DNA of 64,000 nt. Origin: Karstenula rhodostoma CBS 690.94 (Eukaryota > Ascomycota > Dothideomycetes > Pleosporales > Didymosphaeriaceae). This document shows, one piece after another, positions 46,101 through 57,998 of this stretch; the stretch's first letter is position 1, and every line of letters starts with the position of its first letter. A model generated the notes under the pieces. That model ran no database searches, was not told the DNA's origin, and was given only the letters and a program-made list of their open reading frames with translations. The stretch spans positions 2,837,334 to 2,901,333 of the forward strand of contig MU001492.1 in the NCBI GenBank assembly GCA_010093485.1, read 5' to 3'. Made by a program: the position numbers and the translations under genes.

Positions 46101-47059
46101 CTTTCCTGCTCTGTTTTTCCGCGGTTTCCTGTTCTTGTCCACACCGACTGCGCCCTCAGTCCGGAGCCTCAGCCGCGCGCCCATGCAGCGGCGGTAAGTT
46201 CAACCCTATCAGGACGTAAAACTAAGCTCCAAGCGCCGACCTCGGAACTCTGATCGTCAGCCGCTCAAAAGTCGGTGAGCACGAGGAGCCATCCAGGTAC
46301 TGGTCACTTGGCGAGCATCGCGACTAGTGTATTTCCGACCACGCCAGAGTGGGTCTAGCAACACGGCACCTGAGAGCGAAGTCGTCTATAATGTCTAGCG
46401 ACGGCGCTTGACGGTGTGCGGACGTATCGACATTGAGCAGGATCTAGGACCACCACCTGTCTGTACTGCATATGCCGTTGATGTTCCATGAGGATTACCC
46501 AAGGAAAAGCCAGGACACCAGCCCACGGATTGCTCACCATTAGGACCACGGAGCTCACGGAAGACACTGGACACCAAGCCAGCTGTCGACCCTGAAGTAC
46601 GTATAGAAGGCACAAATTCGCCTGTCCCATCCACCCATTTGATGTAGCACTGACATTTAGCCTGCTCACTGGTGGCTATCATGTGGGGAGTGTTCCGTGT
46701 TTGCTTCCCTGTCTTTACCAGCTGGATCCTGAGGATTTCTCGCCCCACTGCCACGGAGTCGATCCTGCCACCGGAATCCCGGGATTTTCCATCAAGTGAC
46801 CGCCAGGCCGTTACCTTGCTTGCTGACAAGTCGTGATCACCGGTTCAACCTCGCGACTGGCCCTGGTGTGTACGCACAACAACTGTCTTCCAGGTATGTC
46901 ATGGTGGGAACGGTGTGGGCAACGGAGCGTGGCTAACATGGCATCTAGGGCTCTAGCGACCGGGGCAACTCTACTAACATATGGCTTTTCCTATCTGTTT
47001 AGATTTTTCTATCTCTTGTGTTTTGTTTCTCGCTCGCGGCACTAACCAATCGTTTCTAG
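43121..47059. other. Long intergenic region and probable multi-intron leader of the C2H2 gene
   Basis: From 43.1 to 45.5 kb no frame looks coding. From about 45680 a pyrimidine-rich tract followed by a CA-rich stretch looks like a transcription start zone. Several strong splice signals then occur: GTACTT at 45894, GTAAGT at 46194, GTATGT near 46894 with a GCTAAC branch and CTAG near 46948, and ACTAACC with CTAG at 47059. Two candidate first coding exons (ATG 45859 and ATG 46183) both end in the phase needed by the main exon. Antisense frames here (for example 46395-46829) are not convincing. Confidence 0.5.
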
Positions 47060-48653
47060 CGAGTCTGCATTCGACATCAACCTGGATTTTTCCTTTTGCA
47101 ATCCCAGCCCGGCCGTTGACATTGCCAAGTGGAGAGAGGATATTTCCGGACCAGCCCTTCTTGGACAGGATTTGTTCTCCATGATCGACTTCAAGGACTT
47201 CAAGGGAGTCGACGCCACCTCAGAGTACAGCATGGATAGCGCATACCAAAGCCAGTCAGGCTCCAGCCGACGAGGTGGAGCTTACCAGAGCTCTCCCATT
47301 CAGAACCCAACAAGCCACACCTTCATGGATCAAGGCATCTCGCCATCACTGGCTTCAGACTCATTTGTGACATTCCCAGAGTCTCACGACATTAACCAGG
47401 TTCACAATGCCGGAAACCTGAACTTCGGGAACGGCTCCCAGTGGTTCGCTAATACCTCTTCCGCACAGGACTTCACTACCTACTCGCCATCGATGGGCCA
47501 AGCGATGCAGCCCAGCGCCTTTGCCGCATGGGGTTCGAACGAGGTATCGAACTACGACTACACTTCGTACAACATGAACAACGAAAACGAGTTTTTCCGA
47601 CCTCAACCATCGCCGCAGAGGCAACTAGCTCGACCTCGCATCGAGACTGCTGTGCGACCGACCTCATATTTCGCTGCTGAGCGTTCTTTCAGCCATGCGT
47701 CGGCGCACTCACACTCTACTGGCCGTGCTTCCGTTGTGTCCCCCGTCCAACCGCTTCAGCCCCAGTCCTTCGCTGAGGCCGCATTTGAATCTCAACAACT
47801 AGCTGGCCTAGGGTATGTTCCCTTCTTCGCTACCGGAAGCCTCCTTGCTGATGATGAGACCAGATTCGACGCTGCTCAGAGCAACTCGCCTTCCGAGGAG
47901 CTTATTATGGAAGACAGCGAGGAGCTGAAGAGCCTCGAAGAGGAACACCACAAGGTAGCGAGGAGCGACCCTCTCTACTCCCGGGAGCCTGATGCGGATG
48001 GCCTCTACCACTGCCCAAGCGAGGGTGAGAGCGGCTGCAACCACAAGCCCACGACGCTCAAGTGCAACTACGACAAGTACGTCGACTCCCACTTGAAGCC
48101 GTTCCGCTGCAAGGTCGCAAAGTGCGAGTCCATTCCCTTCTCCTCAACTGCATGCCTGCTCCGCCACGAAAGGGAAGCACACGGCATGCACGGCCACGGC
48201 GCTCGCCCTAACCTCTGCCACTACACTGATTGCGAGCGGTCCACGCCTGGTCAGGGCTTCCCTCGCCGCTACAACCTCTTTGACCACATGCGCCGTGTGC
48301 ACGGCTGGCAGGGTGACAAGGACGTCGCATCGGCCTTGGACGGACAGCCTGGCGCACGCAAGGTCCGCCTCCAGAAGCGCAAGGCCACCGGCAACCCGTC
48401 CACGCCGAAGGTCGACAAGAAGGCCAAGATCAGCAAGGCCGCGCAGCAGCACCAGCTTCGCGAGCGCCAGCGCACCAAGCTGAACGTCGAATGGGCGACC
48501 AAGAAGCAGTCCATTGCTGCTCTGCTTACCGACATCAACGACCTCGGCGACGTGAGCGAGGCACAAGATGCCCAGATTCGGCAGGAGGTTAACGACTTCT
48601 TCGCTCTGCGCGAGAAGTACCACACTGCTATCAAGGAGGAGTTCGCTGAATGA
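47060..48653 (+). CDS. C2H2 zinc-finger transcription regulator, main exon
   Basis: Without an upstream exon the first ATG is 47181. However, the frame from the acceptor at 47059 (ACTAACC branch) encodes a protein-like stretch, ESAFDINLDFSFCNPSP then KWREDISGPALLGQDLFS, so the real start is upstream (46183 or 45859). The N-terminal two-thirds are Ser/Gln/Asn-rich, as in activation regions. Near residue 275 of the main exon a fungus-specific finger block begins: GLYHCPSEGESGCNHKP, LKCNYDKYVDSHLKPFRC, then SSTACLLRHEREAHGMHGHG, CHYTDCERSTPGQGFPRRYN and LFDHMRRVHGW. A basic KRKATGN...KKAKISK stretch is a likely nuclear signal, followed by a C-terminal helix. The target genes cannot be named. Confidence 0.85.
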
Positions 48654-49877
48654 AGGACTTTCTCAGACACGTGCGTCTACTAGACGGCACGCTCGGTTTG
48701 ATCATTGGCTCCATGCCATGTTATTTTTCCGTCAGGACCACGCTGGATGGCCGACATTGGATCCACTTCTGGAAATTGGATCCTACCCCCTTGGATGTTC
48801 TCCACCGACCGGACTCCGGCTGGATTGATTACCCAAAGCGACAAAGCTCCGCTTGAGGAGGGGAATGTGCTGCCCTGCCTGGCCCAGCCTCGGGAGGCTT
48901 CCGGCCACGGCAGGTGGGCTTGCGTATTGTTATGTGGTTAGCGTTGTTAGCACTGCTGGTGCTTGATAGAGTGAAGATGTAGACGGAGAGGAAAGGAGAG
49001 AGAAGAAGTGTTACGGCTGAGGATCGTTTTAACCTGTCGAAAATTTGCTGCGTCGTATATAGTTATTGAACTTGTTTTTCGCACTGTATTCTTTTTGGTA
49101 ACATGTGATTAATGTCCACTGTCCTGATGTAGATGAACAATGGAGCGCTAGAGTACAGCTGCTGTATCAGGACGACTACCACGGAGAAGTTAGGACGGTC
49201 GGTCATTCAACACGTCAAGGACTTGGGTTTGCGGGATACAGAATGCACAGTAGTCGGATCTACACTTCCCGTGGGAGATGCAAGTATGGGTTGGCTGTTT
49301 GGATTCATTCTGATACAGGGTATGATGGTTCAGCATGCTCTGCAATGGTCCACTGTGGTACGTAGTCGTAGACGGGCACCTGGCAGCCCGCTTGCACGAG
49401 ATTAACACACCCTCACTGCTATTGGCATGAGCTATCGTTAACCGTATAGGTACAATTGTTGGAATCGCGCAAGTTTTGTCAGGCATACCTCGGCCGACTC
49501 GCGGGAGCAGCGACAAAAGCGGCTACGTCAGCAGACTAGACCACGCTCGCTGCCAGTTCCCATCAAATCACCAAGTATGCGTCGCTGAAGCTCGGCGACG
49601 GATCGACAAAAACACACAACATTCTGCCGTTTTGTAATCCTGCGGCCTGGGCAGCAGTTTGTTTCGTCCGCACGCTCCGCACATGCTCCGTAGTAAGTGC
49701 ACAGCCCCGCTTCGCGCTGCCCCTCGTTCTGTCGCGCAGGCCAAACGCATACCGCGTCATCGTATTAAAGCCTTCACCACCACTCCTCGCACATCCTGCA
49801 GCCCGACACGAGTTCACATCGCACCACACATAAGACCCCTACACACCGCGCATTCACACAGCAGCACCTTCGCAACC
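48654..49877. other. Intergenic region
   Basis: 3' flank of the C2H2 gene and promoter of the glutathione peroxidase gene. The final 200 bp hold a frame continuous with glutathione peroxidase (49683-49877). Otherwise nothing recognised. Confidence 0.5.
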
Positions 49878-50432
49878 ATGTCCTCGGCTACCACCTTCTT
49901 CGACTTCAAGCCCAAAGACAGTACGTTTCCTTCGCCCCTCACCGCCGTCTGCTGCTAACGGCTCTGCGCAGAAAAGGGCAACGACTACCCCCTCGCCCCG
50001 CTCAAGGGCAAGGTCGTCCTCGTCGTCAACACGGCCTCAAAATGCGGCTTCACGCCCCAGTTTGAAGGCCTCGAAAAGCTCTACAAGGAGCTGCACGCGG
50101 CGCACCCCGACTTCCAGGTCATCGGCTTCCCGTGCAACCAGTTCGGCGGCCAGGACCCCGGCTCCAACGACGAGATCCAGTCGTTCTGCCAGGTCAACTA
50201 CGGCGTCACGTTCCCCGTGCTCGGCAAAGTCGACGTCAACGGCGACAAGGCGGACCCCGTGTTTGAGTGGCTCAAGTCGGAGAAGCCGGGACTCATGGGC
50301 TTGAAGAGGGTCAAGTGGAACTTTGAGAAGTTCCTGGTCGGCAAGGACGGCAGGGTGATTGGCAGGTGGGCGTCGACCACCAAGCCCGAGGCGCTGAAGG
50401 CGGACATCGAGAAGGCGCTCAAGGCGAAATGA
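49878..50432 (+). CDS. Thiol-type glutathione peroxidase (Gpx3/Hyr1 family)
   Basis: Reduces peroxides, usually with thioredoxin, and in yeast relays the signal to Yap1. Exons 49878-49920 and 49972-50432 give 167 residues. The peroxidatic cysteine lies in VNTASKCGFTPQ, followed by GFPCNQFGGQDPG with the conserved Gln, the candidate resolving cysteine in IQSFCQVNYGVTFPV, and the KWNFEKFLV tryptophan/asparagine. Cysteine, not selenocysteine, is at the active site. The intron is 51 nt with a GCTAACG branch. An in-frame ATG at 49683 would add 65 residues rich in Arg and Ser/Thr with no Asp or Glu, a possible mitochondrial presequence. Confidence 0.95.
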
Positions 50433-50620
50433 GTTGGAGGGGCGGATGAGATTGCTTGAACGATACCACGATTGTAGCTTGCGTAGGAAATCTGAATTAG
50501 TAACATGACAAACTGCACCGTACATTCACCCTAGCACAGCGCTGCCCACTGTCACTGTTAGCGTTCTAGATGTTTTGAAAACTGGGGACCTAAGCGGACC
50601 GCCGCCCAAGCTCCAGCTTT

Positions 50621-51949
50621 ATGTACATCCCAGTGCAGGTTCCCACAGCTCCACCACACCAACACCCCCACACTCCCGCCATGCCTACCGCAGACCCGAC
50701 CTCGCCGCCCGCCCTCGCCGCCAAAATCCCCAAACTCATCCCTCGAAAGCGCGCCTCCGACCGCGCGCCCCCCTCCGCCCCTCCCCCACCTACACCCGCC
50801 CTCCCACCACCGCCAGACCTCGCCTCTCACACCTACACCCCGCCCTCGCGGCGCATCCTCAGTCCCGCCGACCACGCGCTGTTCCTCGCCAGCCCGACAT
50901 GCAATCTCGTCACGGGCTTCGTCTTCGGCGTCTCAGACAGCGTCCGCGATAGACCCATCAGCAGCCTCTCTGCAACCGACACGTCGCCCGTCGTTGACAG
51001 CATCGTACACATACTCGAAGATACAGAGGGCATCCTCGACAGAAACCCCCCCGAGGACACGGGCTCGCGCTTCGGCAACCCCATCTTCCGCACGTTCCTG
51101 GACGACGTCGAGGCCGCGCTGCCACGCTGGCACGCGGAGCTCGGTCTACGCGATGAAGCGCAGATGGCGGAGATATCGACGTACCTACACAACGCGTTTG
51201 GGAACAAGAGGAGGATAGACTACGGCTCTGGCCACGAGCTCAACTTTTTCCTCTGGCTGCTATGTCTCAACCGGCTTTCCCTACTACCATCCGCGACGTT
51301 CCCCGCCCTCGCCCTGCGCGTCCTCCCCACCTACCTCCGCCTCATGCGCCGCATCCAGGGCGCCTACTACCTCGAGCCCGCGGGCTCCCACGGCGTCTGG
51401 GGCCTCGACGACTACCAATTCCTCCCCTTCTTATTCGGCGCGAGCCAGCTCCTGCACCATCCCTACATCACGCCCAAGGCGATCCACAACGCGCTCGTCC
51501 TCGAAGAGTCACGCAGCGACTTCCTCTACCTCGACCAAGTCGCCTACGTGAACAGCGTGAAGAACGTCGACGGGCTGCGTTGGCATTCGCCCATGCTCGA
51601 CGACATATCCTCGTCCAAGTCGTGGGGCAAGATCGAGGCCGGCATGCGCAAGATGTTCGTCAAGGAGATCCTAGAGAAGTTGCCCGTCATGCAGCATTTC
51701 CTGTTCGGGTCGCTGATCCCGGCCGTCGAGGGCATGAGCCGCGAAGAGGACTTTGGACTGGGCGAGGAAGAGGAGGAGGACGAAGGCGGCGAGGTGCGCG
51801 TCTTCAGCGACGAGGACGGGAAGAGGCATGTGCATGCGAGTAAGGGGTGGGGCGACTGCTGCGGGATACGGGTCCCTGCGGCTGTGGGCGCCGAGGGGGA
51901 GGAGAGGAAGGGCGGGATGCAGCGGTTGAGGCGCGTGCCGTTTGATTAG
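50621..51949 (+). CDS. PP2A phosphatase activator (PTPA/RRD family peptidyl-prolyl isomerase)
   Basis: Reactivates protein phosphatase 2A by acting on its catalytic subunit. Single exon, 442 residues from ATG 50621, or 422 from ATG 50681 (MPTADPTSPP), which I find equally likely. After a Pro-rich leader the PTPA fold is clear: YTPPSRRILSPADHALF, FGNPIFRTFLDDVE, the diagnostic GSGHELNFFLWLLCL, YYLEPAGSHGVWGLDDYQF with LPFLFGASQL, and the late block SWGKIEAGMRKMFVKEILEK LPVMQHFLFGSL. An acidic insertion (GEEEEEDEGG) and a C-terminal basic tail follow. Yeast has two paralogues (Rrd1, Rrd2); which one this matches is not clear. It lies 188 bp downstream of the glutathione peroxidase gene on the same strand. 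Confidence 0.93.
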   Translation: MYIPVQVPTAPPHQHPHTPAMPTADPTSPPALAAKIPKLIPRKRASDRAPPSAPPPPTPALPPPPDLASHTYTPPSRRILSPADHALFLASPTCNLVTGFVFGVSDSVRDRPISSLSATDTSPVVDSIVHILEDTEGILDRNPPEDTGSRFGNPIFRTFLDDVEAALPRWHAELGLRDEAQMAEISTYLHNAFGNKRRIDYGSGHELNFFLWLLCLNRLSLLPSATFPALALRVLPTYLRLMRRIQGAYYLEPAGSHGVWGLDDYQFLPFLFGASQLLHHPYITPKAIHNALVLEESRSDFLYLDQVAYVNSVKNVDGLRWHSPMLDDISSSKSWGKIEAGMRKMFVKEILEKLPVMQHFLFGSLIPAVEGMSREEDFGLGEEEEEDEGGEVRVFSDEDGKRHVHASKGWGDCCGIRVPAAVGAEGEERKGGMQRLRRVPFD

Positions 51950-53071
51950 AATTGGGGTTGTTGTGGGCGTGCGAAGGCGTTTGGAACGACTATACTATAC
52001 CTAGATTACTGTGACTACTCCCCGCAGAATGAACGAATGATTCACCATGTCCTCCGCATCCCCCTCTCCCTCTGCCTGCCACATCCCCCGCCCTCATCTG
52101 CCGACGCTGACAATCACAGCAAGCCAGTAGACTGGTTAGTACAAAATCTCCCGTAAAAACAGAATTACTAATCTAAACTCCCTATATCTAGTTCTATCTC
52201 CTAAATACATATACAACTCACACCCAACCCCGTCCCCGATGAGTTTAAACCTTGTGACTATCACAGTTCAGTTCAGTTTCTCCGAACCCAGCTGTCCGCT
52301 CGTAGCGCCCGCCGTACGACAAAGACGGTGAGTCGTGCGTTAGAGTATGTGAAGCACGTTACGAATCGATACAGCGGGGAGTGGGGTACCTTTACGACAG
52401 TTAAGGGGAAAGTACAGTACAAATAAGAGAAGATGGTGGGGTTGATATGAAGGGGTTCCACGTGATCCACTGCTTCCCATGGAGCCTTCCCTCCAAACCC
52501 ACGATCCAGGCAGCCGTCTAACCATGCAAGCCCTCTTCGTCCCACCCATTCCCAACGCTTTTTCGTATTACGATTGCGCGGTAGTCTCAGTCTATAATTT
52601 TTTTGGTGGCCACAATCCGAAAAGCACAATCTTGTAGGTTTGGTGTTTGCAGTCGACGCCACAGCCCTCCCCCCTCTCCTCTTCGACATGTACCATCCTC
52701 GCCGACCCGTTCAACCCCCCCATCCCCACCCTATCCCACAGCACCGTCGTCAACAACTCAGTCACCTACCCCCAGAACCGTACGAAACGCAGAACCGTAC
52801 GAAACGCAAAACCATACTCAGTCCATGGTTTTCCTGCTACCGCGAACCGCAACGTAGAGTCCGGTGAAGTAGCAGACGGACAAATATCGCAAACTCGACT
52901 CCCGCCCGTAACGTAGCCAGGTGAATACGGACTGGCCGGCGCCCAAGCTGACAAAAGGCGTTGGAAATGGGAACAGCGGAAATCAGCTTACGCGTGTGGA
53001 AGTCGCGCTTTTGCAAGCTGCGGGCGGTGTGGGGTGTGGAAGCGTGGGGAGTAGGTAGTATAGTATAGTAT

Positions 53072-53106
53072 TTTGATTTGATTTGATTTGATTTGATTTG
53101 ATTTGA
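53072..53106. repeat. TTTGA pentanucleotide array, seven copies
   Basis: Seven uninterrupted copies of TTTGA in intergenic sequence, preceded by a TAGTA-type stretch. Confidence 0.9.
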
Positions 53107-53411
53107 CATGGTCGGATACTATGTATGCCTCGCTCGATTCGCCCCGGTGCCACTCGTGACCCGAAAGGGCTTCATCTAACTTATTCACGAGACCTCCACG
53201 CGTAAGTGTAATACTTACGTCAAACATCTATCAGCTACTAGCGATTACCGACGGTGTTTCTGCTGCATCCAAAAGTCAAGACACGCGATGCGCTGGGGTG
53301 ATATCTTCCATTCCATTCCGTTTCGGTCTTTCTTCTACGGTCGCCATTTGCGCGATGCTGAAATGGCAAGTACAAGTACAGCGCCAAGCCCAGCAGCACA
53401 CCACACCGCTC

Positions 53412-53441
53412 TATGCGTATGCGTATGCGTATGCGTATGCG
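53412..53441. repeat. TATGCG hexanucleotide array, about five copies
   Basis: About five copies of TATGCG in intergenic sequence. Confidence 0.85.
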
Positions 53442-53619
53442 AGTTGCCCGTCCAAACGCCGTCTAAATATGCGAATCCATCCGTCAAACTCCCATGTACA
53501 AAAAAAAAAAAAGGGGACACCGCCCGCCCTAGTATGCAAGCGCACATGTGCAGAAGCCAAAATATGCCAACCCAAAGCCAACAGCGCGAAAATGCTCAAA
53601 CAGCCACCCACCTTCCCAC

Positions 53620-55333
53620 CTAATCATCAATATCACTCTCCACCTCCAGCTCCAAGCGCCTCTCCTCGTCCATCTCCCAGTACGTGGCCCACGACAACAG
53701 ACAAAACGCGCCGATGATGAGCAGCCCGCCGACGAGCGCCGCGGGGGTCAGAGGACTGTTTAGAGGAGGGGGGAGTAGCTGGTCGACGATGGCGACGATG
53801 AAGATGGTTAGGAGGGCGGCGACGGAGGAGAGGACGGGGGAGGTTAGGCTGATGAGGATGAGGAAGGAGCCGGAGAAGGCTGGTTTCGGTGTTAGCTCGG
53901 GGGGGGGGGAGGAAAGGGGGGAGGGGGAAAGGACGTACTCGCATTCGCAACGACGCTGATGGCCATCATCCACGCCTGCTTGCCGTGGGGGAGTTCAAAA
54001 GTTTCCCACCCCATGTAGTGCAGCACGGGCAGCGGCACCCACAGCACGCAGACGGTGAAGAGGCCGATGAGGCTGCCGAAGGTATTGGCGAAGACCATGC
54101 CGCGGTGGGGCGCGCAGCCTTCGGGCGGGCACGCAAGCCGCTTGTACAGCACCTCGTAGAAGCCGTAGAGCACGCTGCCCACGCCGATGATCATGTTGCC
54201 GAGGGCGCGGTTCTCCGCCTCGTGGGATGGCGGCGCTTTCTCCCCGCCGGCTCCGCCGCCAGACTTGCTGCCGTGCTTCGCGGGCGTCGTGTCGCCGTAG
54301 GCTACGATGAAGACGCCGAAGATGGCGATGGCGACCGCGAGGACCTTGTTCATGCGCACTTTTTCGTGGAGCAGCGGGATGCTGAAGGCGTACGCGAAGA
54401 AGGCGCTGCAGTTGTAGATGGCCGTGAGGTCCGACGCCGTCGTCAGGTTGACGGCGAGGTACCAGCTGCCGCCGGCGACGGTGAGGGCGCACGTGATGAA
54501 GGCCGTCATGCGCAGCATGTAGCGCACGGGGGAGGTCTGCGACTGGCGGACGGATGGGTGGAGCGTCTGGTGCTGGACCATGAGGGCGGTTTGCCGGAGG
54601 AGCTGGACGTGGCGCCGCCAGAAGGTCGGGAAGGGGGTTGAGAGGTCTTGCAGGCGCATGAAAGCCAGCTGTAGCGGCCAAAGGATTATCCAGGAGCCGT
54701 GGGTCATGTAGCTGTGGTGTTGTTAGTACCGTATGCCATTCCCGTCACATCTTGAGACATGTGGGGGATCAGAGGTCCTTACAGCATGCAGTACGGCTTC
54801 TCCCACTTGAGCTCGTGCTGGATATACACGGCCGTCTCCGTCTGCACCGTGAAGCTGACCAGGCTCAGCGCCAGGAAGATGGCCGCATACGTGTATTTCC
54901 GCCGTGTCTCGAGATGCGCCTGGCTCGTGGGGTCCCGCTCGTGAAACGTATGCGTGCTCCTGCTCAAGTTGTTTTCAGTCCCTTCATCATCGCGCTTGCG
55001 CGATCCTAGCAGCGGCGACAGCGACCGCCCGTCCCGCTCGCGGTCGACGTCGGGTCGTAGGTCTGAGGGCATGGTGTCGCTCGGGGCGCTCTCATCCCAG
55101 TCGTCGAAGCTGAGGTCCGAGTCGGGGGAGTCTGGCTCGGCAAAGTGCACGCTGTTGCCCTTGTGGTTGCTCGTGGGGTGCGGGATCTCGGAGAAGCGCG
55201 AGCTGTCTTTGATGCTTCGGCGAGACTGGGGTTGTGGTCGCGTCGAGGCGGCGTTGCGGTCGAGGTCTGCGTCAAAGAGGAGGTCGCCGAGGCGGGGGGT
55301 CGTGGCCTTGCGGAGGGGGATGCTCTCAGGCAT
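53620..55333 (-). CDS. EamA/DMT-family multispanning transporter
   Basis: Three minus-strand exons (55333-54783, 54711-53939, 53879-53620) give 527 residues. The first 150 residues are hydrophilic, with Ser/Asp-rich blocks (SDLSFDDWDESAPSD), and are probably cytosolic and disordered. Hydrophobic segments follow: YAAIFLALSLVSFTVQ, SWIILWPLQLAF, MTAFITCALTVAGGSWYLAV, TAIYNCSAFFAYAFSIPLL, VLAVAIAIFGVFIVAYGD, MIIGVGSVLYGFYEVLYKRL, FGSLIGLFTVCVLW, then SGSFLILISLTSPVLSSVAA, IFIVAIVDQLL and GGLLIIGAFCLLSW. That is roughly ten segments with the internal EamA repeat, related to yeast Thi74/YML018C-like vacuolar proteins. The cargo is unknown. An ATG at 55462 in the same frame would add 43 residues; 55333 (MPESIPLRK) looks more natural. 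Confidence 0.87.
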
Positions 55334-55848
55334 ATAAGCGGCGCTGTCTGTCCTCCTGGGCAGCGCGGCTGTGGCAGGTGGAGCGCTGCAACTAACTATC
55401 GCGAACGTGGCTTTGCTGGGGGTTCGAGTGGATGCCGCGCGTATCGAGCCTCCATGCCGCAAGGGTCTCGCGCCGGCGAATGGCCATCAACATCAGGGGC
55501 CGTCAGCGCCCACACGACGCACGCCCTGCCGCCCTTGCCGACATCTGCGCTCTACGCGGGTCCGTTGCCGTGGCCTTGGGGGCACTGGGGTTCGCTCCTC
55601 ATGCCCACAAGCCAGCTGCAGCCTGCAGCCTGCAGGTCACTCGGTGCGACAGCGGAGCCCATCCCAGACACGAGTCATTCCCAACCATCATCTGAACCTG
55701 AACTGCACTGAACAGCCCAACACTTGCATTCGTTACTCTCATGTGGCCTTTGCCGGGGGAATCAAAACACAACACCCATCGCACAGCCCCAAGGAAACAA
55801 GTCGCCAACCGCGCGGAACATAACGTCGTAGCCAGGCGCCTGGCAGCC
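55334..55848. other. Intergenic region
   Basis: Promoter side of the EamA gene and 3' flank of the MBF-type gene, both on the minus strand. Nothing else recognised. Confidence 0.5.
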
Positions 55849-57998
55849 CTACACGGGACTCTGCTCCAGGCCCTCCGCCCGCTCCTGCGTCTCCGCCTCC
55901 TCCAGTTCCTTCAGAATCTCGGGCAGCATCGACTCGATGTCTTCCTCCCGCTCCCCGATCGCCTTCGCAATCAGGCTCTTGTACACGCCCTGCTTCTCCC
56001 CCATGCCCGCAACTGACAGGTTCCCCACCACCTCTCGCACAAGCTCCTGCCGCTCCAGCTGCGCCCGGTGAAGCAGCAGCGCTAACCGCATCTTCTCCGC
56101 AAGATCCATGGGCGAGTTGGGGTTGGCTTGCGGTGTGGACGCGCATATTCGCTTGAGCTCCGTCATCTGCTCAATCTCCAGCAGTGATTCCGCCTCCTCG
56201 ACCAGCATCCGCAGCTCGTCTTCTTGCTGCCGGTCTGCCTCCTCGTCGCCCAGGTCGATGTGCAGCCCGTTGTGCATGCCCATGAGCTCCGACACCTGCT
56301 TCCGCGTGGCTTCGAGCTCGGCCTGCCGCTTCTTCACCACGCGCTCTGCGTCCAGCGACTCTGCTTCTTTTTCTTGCAGTTCCGCTTCGTACGCTGCCGC
56401 GAGCTCCTCGCACTTTTCGAGCAACGTAGGCGCCACCTTGGTCATGAGATGCGAAGCTGTTTGCGAGCGGTACTCGGTGCGCTGCGATTGGGTTGAGAGG
56501 CTGGGGAAAGGTAACGACAGCGAGGGAGCCAGGTCTTCCAAATGGCTTCCGTGTCCGTTCATCCTCTGATCTAGTGGCGGCGCGAATGGTGATGACGATG
56601 CTTGCCGTGGCCGCCCGTGCATTCGCCGTCGCTGGTTCAGCTCGCGAATGAGATCATCTGCTGTCTCGCCCTTCTTGTTCGGTATGTCGACGGCAACGTT
56701 GCGCCCCAGCAAACTTCGTACACACTTCCGCGCTCCATGCCGTGCAGCAATCATGATGGCCGTGTCTCCATTCTGATCCTGCGCATTCAACAAGCGAGTG
56801 ACCTCGTCTGGGATCCATGTTTCTGACAGCTTGTTAATGATACAGTCTAGATAGTAGCGCGCGCACGAGTACTTGTTCGAGCTGCTCGTGGTCGCTGCGA
56901 TGTGGTGGAACACGGTGCTACCGAACCAGTCAGATCGGACCACCGTCTGCTGGAAGATCTTGATCATGCTCTGCATGGTGCCCTTGTCGTGGTTGTTGGT
57001 GAACATGACAGCGCGCATCAGCGGCGTCTCGAGGTTGTTCGAGACGCAGTCTATGCGTGCGCCGCGCCGGATGAGCTCCTTGACCACTTCGAGGTCGCCC
57101 ATCGCTGCTGCCCAGTGCATCGCCGAGTGTCCCTTGTCGTCGATGGCGCGATCGAGGTTGACGCTGGGCGGTGGTTCGGGCGGCGCGACGAAGCCCTCGT
57201 CCGAATCCAGAAGCATAAAGTAGTCGAGCAGTGCGTCAGCCCACATCTGGTGCTGCGTGTCCTCGACCGACATCTGGTCGGCGCCCCGCTTGCGTTTCCG
57301 GTTGCTGGCGGAATACTGCGACGCCGTGAGCATGTCCTGATCGCCCAGCATGCTCTCCGACACCACAGTCACATTGTCCGGCGTCTCGTCGCGGTAGATC
57401 TGCGGCGCCTGAGCTGGAGCTTCGTACGGATCGTCGCCTATCTGCGACTGCGAGTTGGTCACAAACGCTGCGCACACGTCAGCGTCGCCTTTGCAAGCTT
57501 CACAGAGGAGAGCAGCCTCCTACAGTTCATAGCTTCGAGTGAATACACATTATTACCGTTGGCTCTGGCGGCGGCGGCGGCGGCGGCAGCGGTGGCACGC
57601 GCGGCCTTGGGGCGGCTCGAGGCTGCGGTCGCATGCTTGGGCGCAGGCGGAGGGCTCCTGTCGCCGGGGACGTAGTCGAAGATGGTCAGCATCTTCTCGA
57701 GGACGCCGTTGCGCTCGGCGAGCATGCGCCCGTCGTGCAGCGGGATCCATGTGCCCTGGTATTTGCCGTAGCCGCCCTGCACCTTCTCGTGGACGCCCTT
57801 CTGCACCTCGCGCTCGAGGATGCGGGTGCGCGCGGGCTTGTCGTAGTCGGCTACTTTGAGGATGTGCGTTGCGTTGATCCAGTCGTCGGCTCGGCGCCGA
57901 AATATGAAATTTCCCGCTATCCGAAGCTCATATACTGGCACATTGCTATACGTGGCGGAGTAGATCTTGCCATCGGGCGCGGGGGGCATCCTGACCAT
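55849..57998 (-). CDS. APSES-ankyrin transcription factor of the MBF/SBF (Mbp1/Swi4/Res) type
   Basis: DNA-binding subunit of the G1/S regulator, acting in the nucleus. Exons 57998-57557 and 57467-55849 give 686 residues. The APSES (KilA-N) domain starts almost at once: KIYSATYSNVPVYELRIAGN, RRRADDWINATHILKVAD, RTRILEREVQKGVHEKVQGG, YGKYQGTWIPL. An alanine run (about eight) lies at the splice junction. NRKRKRG is a likely nuclear signal. Ankyrin repeats span roughly 230-430 (GHSAMHWAAAMGDLEVVKEL, GDTAIMIAARHGARKCVRSL). A long coiled coil follows (LEKCEELAAAYEAELQEKEA) and a C-terminal helical region that in this family binds the Swi6-type partner. The frame is open further upstream, but the first ATG is 57998. 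Very secure family call. Confidence 0.95.

Larger units (their letters stand above)
51950..53619. other. Intergenic region with two short tandem arrays
   Basis: Between the PTPA gene and the 3' end of the EamA transporter. Contains the TTTGA and TATGCG arrays listed separately and a run of A near 53502-53512. No coding frame is supported. Confidence 0.55.

Noticed and set aside
46395..46829. 144-codon minus-strand frame in the C2H2 leader
   Set aside because: No family resemblance; overlaps the probable leader intron region of the plus-strand gene.
53892..54681. Alternative frames over the EamA transporter, Arg/His-rich
   Set aside because: Out-of-frame readings of the same exon; only the chosen frame shows membrane segments.
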